Below the pieces are notes generated by a model. It worked only from the letters and a program-made list of their open reading frames with translations. It did no database searches and had not been told where the DNA came from. Source: Cedecea neteri (GTDB lineage: Bacteria > Pseudomonadota > Gammaproteobacteria > Enterobacterales > Enterobacteriaceae). From it: a stretch of DNA of 64,000 bases. Shown here piece by piece: positions 26,678 to 37,900 of the stretch. Each line of letters opens with the position of its first letter. Position 1 is the first letter of the stretch. The position numbers and the translations under genes were made by a program. The stretch covers positions 3,472,001-3,536,000 of the forward strand of contig NZ_CP009459.1 in NCBI RefSeq assembly GCF_000758325.1. Direction: 5' to 3'.

Positions 26678-29650
26678 ATGCTGGCGACCCTTTTTCACTA
26701 CAAGCCGAGCGTCACGCTCATCAAAGACAGCGGCATTCAGTTTCTGGACTTTGGCCTTGCGCCGCAGACTAACGCCGCCCACGCCGGGCGCTTTGTGCGC
26801 CAGACGGCCAACGGCCCGCTGTTACGCCTTGATTACGATGTTGTGCCCGGGAAATTTACCCTGCCGGGCGAAAACGGCACCGCGCCAGAAGTGGTGAAAC
26901 CCGAAAGCACCATTACGCTTGGCCACTCCCTGCGGGTGATGGACAAAACCTGGCTGCCGCTGCCGTTCCTGCGCTTTAACCCGCCGCGTACCTTTGTGGG
27001 CGGCCCGGATAACTGGGCCCGCGTGCAGGTGCGCGTTCTGGAGACGCCGGATTCCGCAGGGAATACGGTGCGTATCAGCATCGCGCTGGACAGTAAAATT
27101 TACACGGACGATCATCCTGCCGCACATCTGGCGCCGACGGAAAACGACGTCCGCAACGGCGCCCGTTTTGCGCTGGCCTGGCACAACCACGAGATCAAAG
27201 ATTTTCTCGACCAGACCTGGGTAGACGGCTGGCTGCGCGAAACCTTCACCCAGTTTGCCACCCGCGTGGAAGAACGCACCGAGCGTGAGCTCGCCGCCGC
27301 AATGAAAGCCTTTGAATATCAGGCTCACTATCTGAACATTCTGGAGCTTATCGGCAACCAGCTCGCCGTCCCGGAAGTGAAGATCGTCACCGCCACGCTG
27401 CAATCCCCGCCGATTGACGTAGATCTGGTGCTGGATGTGGGCAACACCCACACCTGCGGCGTGTTGATTGAAGACCACGGCGAGGAGAACGATGGCCTGC
27501 GCCAGACCGCCGAGCTGCAGATCCGCTCCCTGAGTGAGCCGCAACTAATCAACGACGCGATGTTTACCAGCCGCCTGGAGTTCAGCGAGGCGAAGTTCGG
27601 CAAGCAGCACTTTTCCGTTGAAAGCGGGCGCGATGACGCCTTTGTCTGGCCGTCCATTGCCCGCGTGGGCGACGAGGCTCGCCGCATGGCCTGCGCCCGT
27701 TTGGGCACCGAAGGCGCCAGCGGGATCTCCAGCCCGCGCCGCTACCTGTGGGACGTCACGCCAGCCAGCCAGGACTGGCGCTTCAGCCAGATGGGCGTGA
27801 AAACCCAGCGCGAGCCGCTGGCGACCGCGTTCCCGCTGATGAACCTGATGAACGACGACGGTCAGCCGCTGTACGCCCTGCCGATGGACGAACGCCTGCC
27901 GGTGTTTTCACCGCAGTACAGCCGCAGCTCGCTGATGACCCTGATGCTGTGCGAGCTGCTCTCCCAGGCGCTGATGCAGATCAACAGCATTGGCTCCCGC
28001 CAGAGCATGGGGCACCCGACCTCACCTCGCCAGTTGCGCAACCTGATCCTGACTTTACCTTCCGCTATGCCAAAACCGGAGCGCGAGCTGTTCCGCCAGC
28101 GTATGCAGGAGGCCGTCGGCCTGGTGTGGAAAGCGATGGACTGGCACCCGACCGACGAAGGCTTCACCCTCGAGCGCGACAAAAAGAAAAGTATCGTGCC
28201 GGTGCCGGAAGTGCAGATGGAGTGGGACGAAGCCACCTGCGGCCAGCTGGTCTGGCTATATAACGAGGCGCTGGTTAACTACGCCGGGCAAACCGGGCGT
28301 TTCTTTGAAAGCCTCGCCCGCCCCGACCGCGCCCTGACGCCGGACGAACCCGTCGGCAAAACCCTGCGCGTGGCGTCGATTGACATCGGTGGCGGCACAA
28401 CTGATATGGCGATCACCCAGTATCAACTGGACGACGGCGTGGGCAGCAACGTGAAAATCGCGCCGCGGCTACTGTTCCGTGAAGGCTTTAAGGTCGCCGG
28501 GGACGATATTTTGCTGGACGTGATTCAGCGCTGCGTCCTGCCTGCCTTGCAGGCGCATATCCATAAAGCGGGCGTAGCCGATGCGCCAGGCCTGATGACC
28601 ACGCTGTTCGGGGAATCTGGCCGCATGGACACCCGAGCCACCCTGCGCCAGCAAACGGCGCTCCAGCTGTTTATTCCGCTTGGCCATGCGGTGCTTTCTT
28701 TCTGGGAAGAGAGCGATCCGGAAGAGCCGGATTCGGTGCTGGAGGCGACCTTCGGCGAGCTATTGACCCAGCAGCCAACCCGCAACGTGATCAATTACAT
28801 TCAGCAGGCGGTGCAGCACGAGCTGCCAGCCGACGCGCCGCAGTTTGACATCATGAGCGTACCGCTGCAGGCGGAAATTGCCGCGCTGCAGGATGCGCTG
28901 CTGGCGGGCCAGTTCACCCTCACCGCCCCGCTGCAGGCGCTGTGCGAAGTGATCAACCATTATTGCTGTGACGTGCTGTTAGTCACCGGTCGCCCTGGCT
29001 GCCTGCCTGGCGTGCAGGCGCTGCTGCGCCACCTGCAGCCGGTGCCGGTTAACCGCATTGTCTGGCTCGATAACTACCAGACCCACGAGTGGTATCCGTT
29101 CAGCCAGCAGGGGCGCATCGGTAACCCGAAATCTACCGCCGCGGTGGGCGCGATGCTGTGCAGCCTGGCGATGGATCTGCGCCTGCCGAGCTTTAACTTT
29201 AAAGCCGCCGATATTCAGGCTTATTCCACCGTGCGCTATCTAGGCATGCTGGACGGCAACGACCGCCTGCTGGAAGACAACGTCTGGTACCGGGATATCG
29301 ATCTCGACAGCCCGCAGGCGAGCCTGGACACCCGAGTCCACTTCCCGCTGCGCGGCAACGCCTGCCTGGGCTTTCGTCAGCTGGATAACGCCCGCTGGCC
29401 AGCCACGCCGCTCTACACGCTGGCGATTAACTCGCCCCAGCTGGCGAAATCTATTGCCGGAGACGGCGTGCTGAACGTGCGCCTGAAGCAGACCCGTGAG
29501 GCAGAATCATTCAGCCTTGCCGAAGCCTGGCTGTCGGACGGCAGCAAAGTCCCCCTCGAACAACTGAGTTTTAAACTGAATACTCTCGCAGGCAGCTACA
29601 GCGGGGCGACGCATTACTGGATAGACAGCGGGAGCGTATACCAAAAATGA
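26678..29650 (+). CDS. srfB: SrfB, actin/Hsp70-like ATPase-motif protein
   Basis: 990 residues, cytosolic. Two elements of the sugar kinase/Hsp70/actin ATPase fold can be seen: phosphate-1-like LVLDVGNTHTCGVLIED at about 249-265 and phosphate-2-like SIDIGGGTTDMAI at about 566-578, with an adenosine-type LLVTGRPGCLPGVQALL near 766. The family is annotated as virulence factor SrfB without known activity. Overlaps srfC by 4 bases. What it phosphorylates or polymerises, if anything, is not known. Confidence 0.87.
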   Translation: MLATLFHYKPSVTLIKDSGIQFLDFGLAPQTNAAHAGRFVRQTANGPLLRLDYDVVPGKFTLPGENGTAPEVVKPESTITLGHSLRVMDKTWLPLPFLRFNPPRTFVGGPDNWARVQVRVLETPDSAGNTVRISIALDSKIYTDDHPAAHLAPTENDVRNGARFALAWHNHEIKDFLDQTWVDGWLRETFTQFATRVEERTERELAAAMKAFEYQAHYLNILELIGNQLAVPEVKIVTATLQSPPIDVDLVLDVGNTHTCGVLIEDHGEENDGLRQTAELQIRSLSEPQLINDAMFTSRLEFSEAKFGKQHFSVESGRDDAFVWPSIARVGDEARRMACARLGTEGASGISSPRRYLWDVTPASQDWRFSQMGVKTQREPLATAFPLMNLMNDDGQPLYALPMDERLPVFSPQYSRSSLMTLMLCELLSQALMQINSIGSRQSMGHPTSPRQLRNLILTLPSAMPKPERELFRQRMQEAVGLVWKAMDWHPTDEGFTLERDKKKSIVPVPEVQMEWDEATCGQLVWLYNEALVNYAGQTGRFFESLARPDRALTPDEPVGKTLRVASIDIGGGTTDMAITQYQLDDGVGSNVKIAPRLLFREGFKVAGDDILLDVIQRCVLPALQAHIHKAGVADAPGLMTTLFGESGRMDTRATLRQQTALQLFIPLGHAVLSFWEESDPEEPDSVLEATFGELLTQQPTRNVINYIQQAVQHELPADAPQFDIMSVPLQAEIAALQDALLAGQFTLTAPLQALCEVINHYCCDVLLVTGRPGCLPGVQALLRHLQPVPVNRIVWLDNYQTHEWYPFSQQGRIGNPKSTAAVGAMLCSLAMDLRLPSFNFKAADIQAYSTVRYLGMLDGNDRLLEDNVWYRDIDLDSPQASLDTRVHFPLRGNACLGFRQLDNARWPATPLYTLAINSPQLAKSIAGDGVLNVRLKQTREAESFSLAEAWLSDGSKVPLEQLSFKLNTLAGSYSGATHYWIDSGSVYQK

Positions 29651-31788
29651 AGCAGTTAACTACCACGCTCAGCCATCTGGTGAACTGGGTTCAGATGACC
29701 CGCACTTTCTCTCCGCTGCTCGATAACGAAGCGGACAGCCTTTTGGCCCGCCTCCAACAGCTCAGCGAGCGCCACCGTCGCATCAGCGCGCTGGAGGATG
29801 CCCCGCTGACGCTGGGCATTTATGGTCACGCCCTGGACGGCAAAAATCATCTGCTGAATACCCTGCAGGGCAGCCCGAATGGCCGCATTGATATTCAGCT
29901 CGGCGATAAACGGCTGGACTACCTGACGCACATCAACCCTGGCCATACTCCAGCGGCGATGGCGGTGCGTTTTAGCGCGCAGCACCCGCCGGAAGTGGAT
30001 AATTACCCGCTGCTGCTGACGCTGTTTAGCGAGGCCGAACTGGCGCAGCAGTTTATCAACCGCTATCACGCCTCTGACGCGCCCCGCCTGGCAACGTCGA
30101 GTGCGGTTGCCCTGCGGCTGACCGAACTGGAATCCCGCCGTCTGTCTGTGGCTGCGCCAGGTTTAACCCGTGAGCAAACGGCCGATCTGCTGTACGGCTA
30201 CCACCGCCTCCAGCGCCGCCAGCATCACCTGGATGAGCGCCTGGTTTACCGCATGGCAGAGCTTGCGCCTTGCCTTTCGACAGAAGATCGCGCCTCGCTG
30301 TTCGCCCTGCTGTGGGGCGAAGATAGCGCCCTGACGGAAACCTGGCTGCGGCTGGCGCAGGCCTTGCAGCACCTGGGCTGCGTGGAACAGGTTCTGGTCC
30401 CGGCAAGCCTCGTGGTGGACAGTTTCCTGCTGCCTGCCGAAGGTTTTCTCATTCCTTTCGGCCCGGAAGACGCACCAGAACAAGCGGATGTGATGGTTTG
30501 CCCGCTGGTGGGAAATCAGCCGGGTTCACACCTCAGCCTGCCGCAGAATGACCTCGCGCAGCTGTGCGCCGAAGTTATTTTCACCCTCAGCCAGCCGACC
30601 GCGCTGAGCAACGTGGATTTACTGGATATCCCGGCGAATCAGCTCAGCTGGTACACCACCCGGCTTCAGCCGGACACGCTGCTGGTGTGTAACGCCGTCA
30701 GCGAGCGCAGTGAAGTTCAGGCGACGGGGAAAGCGCTGGCATGGTGGGTCGACAGCACACAAAGCCCGGGGCACAGCGCGCTGCCGGGTCTGGTCTGGGC
30801 CATCACGCCGTTTGACGCCCGTTTTACGCTGGGTGCCAGCCTGGATGACGGCGTTCAGCGCCTGATCGGCAACCCGGGCAAGCGCTGGGGCACGCTGCAG
30901 GCGCTCGACAGCAGAAACATGCATCGCCTGCTGGAATGGTTGACTGATGCGCTGAATGGCACCCGCCGGGAACAGCGGCTCGCCGCCCTGCGCGGTGACC
31001 TGGAAACGCAAATCGTCGAACTGTTCCAGCGCTTTATTGACGCGCAGCAGGCCACCCCACAACAGGCTCGCCAGCAGGCGGAGGATCTGGTGCGTGCTCT
31101 GCAGGCCAGAGCGACACAGCACGGTGATTTACTGGCAAGCCTGGTGCCATCCCGGGATGCTCTGCAGCAGATCTGGCTGCAGCACCAACAGCAGCATCAG
31201 CCTAAACCCGAAGGCTTTGCGCTGGAGATAGACTTGTTTGCCGACGCGGCCGACCATATTGCCCCTCAGACCGAAGGCATCAGCTACGCCCGCGCCGTGC
31301 ACCAGCTTTGGGTTAACCACCTGCGCCTGCTGGGCCAGCGTCGGGAAGCCGCGCACCAGTTTGGCCTCGACAGCGTTCAGCTTCAGGCGCTGTGCGATGG
31401 GCTGATCGTCGCCAGCTACCGGCTGGATGTGCCGATGAGGCTGGAGCGCAGCATGCAAAACGGCGATTCCGGGCTTGAGCTGGATATTTCCCGCGCCAGC
31501 ACGGTACTGGGTGATTTTATTGCCTGGCTGGGCTACGCCAGCGTGCCGGTTTCCGATCGCCCTGCAAGCCGTGTCAATAAAGGCCAGGCCGTGTTTGCAC
31601 CACCCGCCCAGGCGGATATCAGCCGCCGTCTGACAAAGCTGGGCGAGCAGCCAACTCGCGGTAACGCCAGCTACGTGTACGACTGGCTGGTCGCACTGTA
31701 TACCCGGGCAACGGAGAATATCGGCTATCAAAACCCGCTGGATATTAACGAGAAGCAGCGGCAGACGCTGGTGAAGCTGCTGGGTTGA
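29647..31788 (+). CDS. srfC: SrfC, P-loop protein of the srfABC operon
   Basis: 713 residues. A Walker A-like loop YGHALDGKNHLL at about 58-69 sits where a GTPase P-loop would be; no other motif is certain. Later regions are helix-rich with Gln/Ala-rich coiled-coil stretches (about 455-520). Annotated family: putative virulence factor SrfC; some members resemble dynamin-like or effector proteins. ATG overlaps the srfB stop (ATGA). No signal peptide. Confidence 0.85.
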   Translation: MKQLTTTLSHLVNWVQMTRTFSPLLDNEADSLLARLQQLSERHRRISALEDAPLTLGIYGHALDGKNHLLNTLQGSPNGRIDIQLGDKRLDYLTHINPGHTPAAMAVRFSAQHPPEVDNYPLLLTLFSEAELAQQFINRYHASDAPRLATSSAVALRLTELESRRLSVAAPGLTREQTADLLYGYHRLQRRQHHLDERLVYRMAELAPCLSTEDRASLFALLWGEDSALTETWLRLAQALQHLGCVEQVLVPASLVVDSFLLPAEGFLIPFGPEDAPEQADVMVCPLVGNQPGSHLSLPQNDLAQLCAEVIFTLSQPTALSNVDLLDIPANQLSWYTTRLQPDTLLVCNAVSERSEVQATGKALAWWVDSTQSPGHSALPGLVWAITPFDARFTLGASLDDGVQRLIGNPGKRWGTLQALDSRNMHRLLEWLTDALNGTRREQRLAALRGDLETQIVELFQRFIDAQQATPQQARQQAEDLVRALQARATQHGDLLASLVPSRDALQQIWLQHQQQHQPKPEGFALEIDLFADAADHIAPQTEGISYARAVHQLWVNHLRLLGQRREAAHQFGLDSVQLQALCDGLIVASYRLDVPMRLERSMQNGDSGLELDISRASTVLGDFIAWLGYASVPVSDRPASRVNKGQAVFAPPAQADISRRLTKLGEQPTRGNASYVYDWLVALYTRATENIGYQNPLDINEKQRQTLVKLLG

Positions 31789-31799
31789 GTTTTTTGGGG

Positions 31800-31820
31800 C
31801 CCTCTTCCAAAGGGAGAGGG
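31800..31820. repeat. Short GGGAGAGGG repeat remnant after srfC
   Basis: CCCTCTTCCAAAGGGAGAGGG, one hairpin arm pair of the repeat family found at 8889. The preceding TTTTTT lies upstream, not downstream, so it is not a good terminator on the plus strand. Confidence 0.6.
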
Positions 31821-31828
31821 CGATCGGT

Positions 31829-31888
31829 ATGTTATTAACCGCCCAGTATCTGCGCCCCGGCACCGCTTTCGGTTCGCTGAACGGGTAA
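31829..31888 (+). pseudogene. Relic of the ABC-F gene 5' end
   Basis: Nineteen codons (MLLTAQYLRPGTAFGSLNG then stop). Bases 31832-31879 align without gaps to 39782-39829, the start of the ABC-F gene, with 43 of 48 identical; the protein there reads LLTAQSLHLDTAFGSL. The similarity stops abruptly on both sides. The copies are direct repeats about 7.95 kb apart and bracket the inverse autotransporter gene. Confidence 0.85.
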
Positions 31889-31931
31889 AACTGTTGTTAC
31901 TAAAGGAACAAAAGTAACTGCCGTTCCCCTT

Positions 31932-31957
31932 CGACTCCCCATTACACCGGGGAGTCG
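31932..31957 (-). terminator. Hairpin after the inverse autotransporter gene
   Basis: CGACTCCCC-ATTACACC-GGGGAGTCG, a perfect 9-bp stem 23 bases past the stop at 31980. No U-run follows on the minus strand, so it may be a stability hairpin rather than a classical terminator. Confidence 0.5.
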
Positions 31958-31979
31958 TTCCAGTCAGTAAAAATCGGCG

Positions 31980-34900
31980 TCAGAAATAAGTTTTTTTCCA
32001 GTTACGCAGGCCGATAACATTAGTCCCACCCAGGTTTGTCTGAGCTGCCCAATTATGATTACTCCCCACATACTTATATGTTTTTCCCGCATAAGTAATA
32101 TGTGCAGTATCCCTTTGTAGACCAGTATCGCCCCTGAAACACGTTACAAGCCCCGACCATGACTGAAAACTATCTAACATCTGATCTGAATCAACGGAAA
32201 CATCCACACTACCCGTGCCTGTTCCAACATCGGTTGCGCCGTTGCCGCCCCTGACACGCTCCATACGCGTATCCATCCTGATAGACATTGGGGCTATAAG
32301 CTTATTGCCATTAAATGATATAGAGGATGTCCCGCGATCGACATTAAGCTGATGTTCTCTGCCAAACCCACTATCCTGACAAGAAGCCGCATCCCACTCC
32401 GCGCTTGAGCTTATTCTAATCCTGGATTCGAAATAATAGTGCTGCCAAATTTGGTGCGGCTCGAGGTTCTTTACGCTCACTGTCCAATCCTTCGAGTCTT
32501 TCAGCTCATCGAATCCTTCGGCCTCTATTCTCACCTGCAGCTTTTTCCCCCAGAATTCGCTTTTTGGCGTTACATCCGCAAAATACAGGTGTCCAGGATT
32601 CGTGTCATACACCTTTTTGAAATGCTCAACATTGGAATCATCGACTACCTTTACCGTCACGCGTTTAGCTGAAACGTATTCATCCCCGCTGTTACCCCAC
32701 TGAATATACATTGAGTCACCGGTATATACAGGAGTCCAGTCACCATTACCTAAGTGTATTTCTGCGCCTTTGTTCTTATATTTAAGAACCTTTAACTCCA
32801 CTTCTGGTTTTGCATAAACTTTTGCATCATAGAACCCGTGGCTGGCATTAAAATAATCATTCGCCGCAGAGAATAACGTCAGGCGAGTCATTCCCTTCCC
32901 TAAATTCCCTTGTAGATCTCCTGAATCAGTGAGGTTAATAACAGTACTGTCACTTGACGACCAGCGATAGGATCCCTCAGACGGTAGTTTATCTACCGTA
33001 TCTTGCCTTACGAATGCCTTTTCATTCGACATGTCCACTATTGTGGCGTTAAATTTGATATTAACTGTCCCCTTATTCAGGATGTAGGAGACATCCACCG
33101 ATTCCGCATTAAATCGCTCAGTAGCCGGTGACCTGATAGTCAATAAGGCGACGCCTGGTTTCACGGCCGAAAGTACGCCCGTATCCTTATTCACCACCAC
33201 CACATTGCCATTATCTGAAAAATATTCGGTCTTAAGGTTATCAACATCAGCATTACTGAATGAAACTAAGATGCGGTGGTCCTTGCCATCAGCCCAGGAT
33301 GCATTTATCTGTTTATTGACTGCGGTCAATTTTGGTGAGGCTTTATCTACCGTCAGATCATAGCTTGCCTGAGCGGGGTTATACTGCGTGTTCCCGGATG
33401 TCTGAACTGTCACCGTCACTTTGCCTGATTTATGCAGCGTGAGCCCCCCTGAGTTGTTGACACTTGCCACACTCTCATCTGAGACTGACCACATTTGCCG
33501 CACACCGCCCGGCACCCCGGTTACTTGTTGAGCGGTATAACTTTTAGCCCAAACTGTGCTCAGATCTTTATTGGCAAAGCGCAGTTCTGGCGTAATAGCC
33601 CCGATATCCACGCTAATATCTTTGCCGATGGTTTTCTTATCTACCTGAGCTCTCAGGATCGCCGTTCCTTTTACGTTTGAGCTGCCTTCTGCGACGTAAT
33701 TACCACCGCCCATATCATTAACTTTAGTTAGCTTTAATCCTGGCAGCGTGCCAACATTCTGGATAGCGACCACCTTGCCCGGAATGACATTCCCGTATTG
33801 ATCTTTCAGATGTACGGTAAAGGTGACCTTCTCTTTCCCATCCGAGCCAATAAGCTTTTTGTCAGCGCCAAAGGTGGACGCCGTGTCATCCACATCGGCC
33901 GGTGATACCATCACCTTGCTTGCTGCTTTGCTGTTTTTATCATCCAGCAACGCAGTCATCAGAAGCTCACCTGCGGTATTGCTGCGTACCTGTGTTTTTG
34001 CAACACCATTTTGGTCCGTCCTGGATGCCCGATCATAGCTTACTGACTGCCCCGTCAGATGCCAGGAGACGTTCATATCCGGTAATTTATTACCATTCGC
34101 ATCGACAACAGTGGCACTATAGGTTACGCCATTAACATCGCCGGCAATGATGCTGTTTTTACTCGCCAGGACTTGCGTGATCTTCCAACTGCTTACGTCC
34201 CCCTTAACTGTCAGAACCTTGGTTTTACTGAACGTCTTGTTATTCACTTTGACAGAAAGCGTTGCTGTCCCTGTCGTTGTGCCGCTTACGTTCATTGCAT
34301 AGTGGCCCGGCTTACCGACAACTTCCTCGCTTCGCTCTACGGTGACCGTAGCCGTACCTGAGGTCTTCTGGCCGCTGACGACCTGACCTGTCAACGGGTT
34401 GTCATATTTATCGCGTAAAAACAGATTCAATATAGCCACTTCTTTCCCGGCTGCGATCGTCGCCGGCGAGAGCGTTAACTCCGAGCGGCTTTCATCTACG
34501 GCTTCGGCACTGAACGCTACATCCGGTGCTGACGTGTTCCCTGACGGCAAAATAAGCTTAACCTCTGCTGTACCCGTTTTCTCACGCGTCAACGTCACTT
34601 TCGCTTTACCCGCACTGTCCGTTATGGTGACCTGCGCAGCCAGTTTGCTTCCTTCATTCGCGTTCCAGGTGACCGGGATCCCTGCACCCAGAGCATTACC
34701 GTTATTATCAACCAGTACGGCGCTGTAGGTTACGACTTGCCCCACGACGGCAGCCCCAGGCGTTACTGTAATAGCGCCTTTTAATACCGCCGAATGCTTG
34801 TCCGCCATAATAGTAAGACTGGCATGCTGGCTGGCTTTCACCCCATTTATCTCAGCGGTAATATCGGTTGTACCAGCCTTTCTGCCCGTAACCTTTGCAG

Positions 34901-37900
34901 CATAAACGCCCGATGATATTTCATCGAAAGCCGTACTCATGCTCATGCTGAGGTCAGGGGTAAAGTGGAGTTCAATATTGTTTTTCAGGCCCGGGAGAAG
35001 ATTACCCTCTGCATCTTTGGCGATAACAGTGACAACGGTATTCTCTTTTTCCGCAACAATATTGGCAGGTCTAATGCTAAGGGAAGATGTATCAGCATCG
35101 ACACTCCCTGCGGTAAAGATCGCATCTTTGTCTGCTGCAACCTGTACACCGCCGCCCAACATAGCGGTGACACGCACCTTACCGGCTGTCGTGCTGCTCA
35201 ATTTAACGTCCGCTATACCCTGGTCGTTGGTATAGCTAAGGCGTGGAACTGTATTGCCAAATGCGGAATCCCAACCCACGGCCACACCGGGCAACTTGTT
35301 ATTGCCATTTTGATCCTTGACCTGCACTCGTATCGCAACGGTATCTACGCCGTTAGCTTTTGCGGTATCACTGCCAATAACCTGAACGCTGTCAATTTGT
35401 GCGGTATTTTGACTGGCAAGCAGTCCAAGCGAGACCTGCTGGTCAGCTTTTCCACTTTTCGCGATGACGGCCCAGATCCCCTCTTTGGTCCCAGTGACAT
35501 TAGCCTGATAGATACCTTGCCCTTTCTCAGCGGCAGTAAAATCTATACTTGCCTCATTACTGCTCCAGTCAACGTGCTGTCCCGGCACTGGGTTATTCCA
35601 GCGATCTGTCAGCCTTAACTCGGCTATCGCAACTGCATTTCCGTCCGCCGTTATTGTATTCGGTGATATTGAAAGCTTGCCATGCTCGACCGTTCCCGGA
35701 GCGAAATCGACCTGCGTGCTGCCTTCATTACCGTTATAAAGCATAGCCGTGACCGTTGTCGTAACGGCCTCGGTGCCCTTCAGTGCAACAACCGCGTCGC
35801 CCTGTGCATTGGTCATGGATACAGAATGACCAAGTTGGTTGCGATCTGCCTTCCAGGCTATGGCCGCACCCGACAACGGATTGCTATTCGCGTCCACCAC
35901 TTTTGCTGTCAATATTACCGGCGTTGGCTGCCCGACTATTGTATTCTGTGAATCTGCAGTCACTGTTACCCTGCCGGTAGCCGCGTCTGCCTCAGCCTTC
36001 AGTTTCAACGCATTTTTCGCTCCGTTGTTAAGCTTCGCATCAATGTTAACTTCTCCGGCCTTAGTGGTTATCAGCGTGGCAAAAGCGAAGCCATTTTTAT
36101 CGGTAAGTTGCTGCTCTGGCGTGATAGCTGCACCGTCTTTGCTGCTTAACATGACAGTAACCCCTTCCAGAGGGTTGTCATGAACGTCGCGAACCTGTAC
36201 GACCAGTTGTACCGGATCAACGCCGTTGGCGGTGAGTGTCTGTCGATCGCTGGTAAATTGTTTAATCAGCCCCTGATCTTTATCAGCAACAAAGGCAAAG
36301 GGGGATGCGGATTGCGATGTAGACTGAATGGATGCGGTAATCACCACATCAGCGTGGCTCTTTGTGCTGGTTACTGGCGTTTCAGCCACCCCATTCTCAT
36401 CAGTATAAGTCCGGGTCTTACCGATAACGACGACGCTATCGTCTTTGTTAGACGTCCAGTCAACCGGCATATCTGAAAGCAGGTTGCCGTGCTTATCCGT
36501 CACAACGGCCTGGAACACGGCGGGCGTTATACCATCGGCAATGCCGGAAGCTTCCATCCCATAGACAGAAGCAATGGTTGCAGATCCCGTGTGCCCAATA
36601 AAAGTGGTTTCCCGCGTAACTGCAGCCTGATTCACGCTGGCCGTTACGTAGGATATCCCGGCAAACGTGCTGGTTAGCGTGGTGTTTGCCTGCCCCTGAG
36701 CATCAGTTTTAACGCTTGTTTCTGCAAGTTTTGCCCCGTTATCCGCACTCAACGCCACCGGCATATCCGGCACGGGATTGCCCTGCGCATCCATGACTTT
36801 CACGCTGATGGTTTTCGGTGTTGTGCCGTCCGCCATGGAGATGTCAGGCGTCACAGTGAGATCTTTATCCGCTATCCATGCCGTGGCAGAATCGGCACGG
36901 AAGGTCAGCTTCACGTCTTTAGTTCCATTGCCATTAATACTGGCAGTAACAGCCGTTTCACCAGCCCGAATGCTGGTTACCGGCACGGTAACCTCTCCTT
37001 GCTCGTCCGTCTCCGCCGTATCCGGAACGAAAGCTTCATTGTCAGCCTTTAAGCTGACAGCCTGGGCAGGAACAGGGATGTTATTGGCGTCAACGACCTT
37101 CACTTTAATTTTGTTTTCGGCTTGGCCATTGGCAATCGCGTTATCCGCGACAGCTTCCAGCGTTTCAATCCATGCGGTGAGATCGTCTGCCACCGTTGTC
37201 ACTTGTGTAGAGAAGCGCATATTTCGCGTTACAACCGCCACCGTAAACAGCCCAGAAACGTTACCCGCCGTCAATGTGGCGACATATTCGCCGGCAGCAG
37301 TGCGGGTAAAATCTGTCACGGTAGGCGCATCGCCATAATTCAGGGCTGTTGCTACCTCTGCGCTGATTTCATCAGCAGCAATATCGACCGGATTATTCTC
37401 ACGATCTCTAATTAAAAGCGTCAGCAATTGCTGCGCTTTTCCATTAGCAGGTAAGGTTACGTTGGCAGGTGATAAAGTACTCGTATTGCTATCGATAGCG
37501 GCCTGAATAACCGTTACTTGAGTGTCTGCGCGTTGAGAAACGTTGCCTTTTTTATCCACGGCTACAGCACTTACGGTATAGGTATTGACAGCATCTGGCC
37601 CCGTCTGGATATTTGGTAATACAACAGCCCAATCCACACCGTTCTGAACGACTTTCCCTCCAGCAGAGAGCAAACCGGAAATCGACCAGTCGATCCGCTC
37701 CAGCCCATATTTACTGTTTACAGAAACATCCAACGTTTTTTGTTCACCAGCATACCCAGCGATCAAGTCTGCTGTACGCAGATGAATAACATCTTTCTTA
37801 CGATATTCCAGGACGATATTATTATTACGTTCAACTAAATCGTAGCGGCTACCGAGCAGACTGCGCGGGGCGCCAGCGGCATCTAATTTGATCTGCCGCT

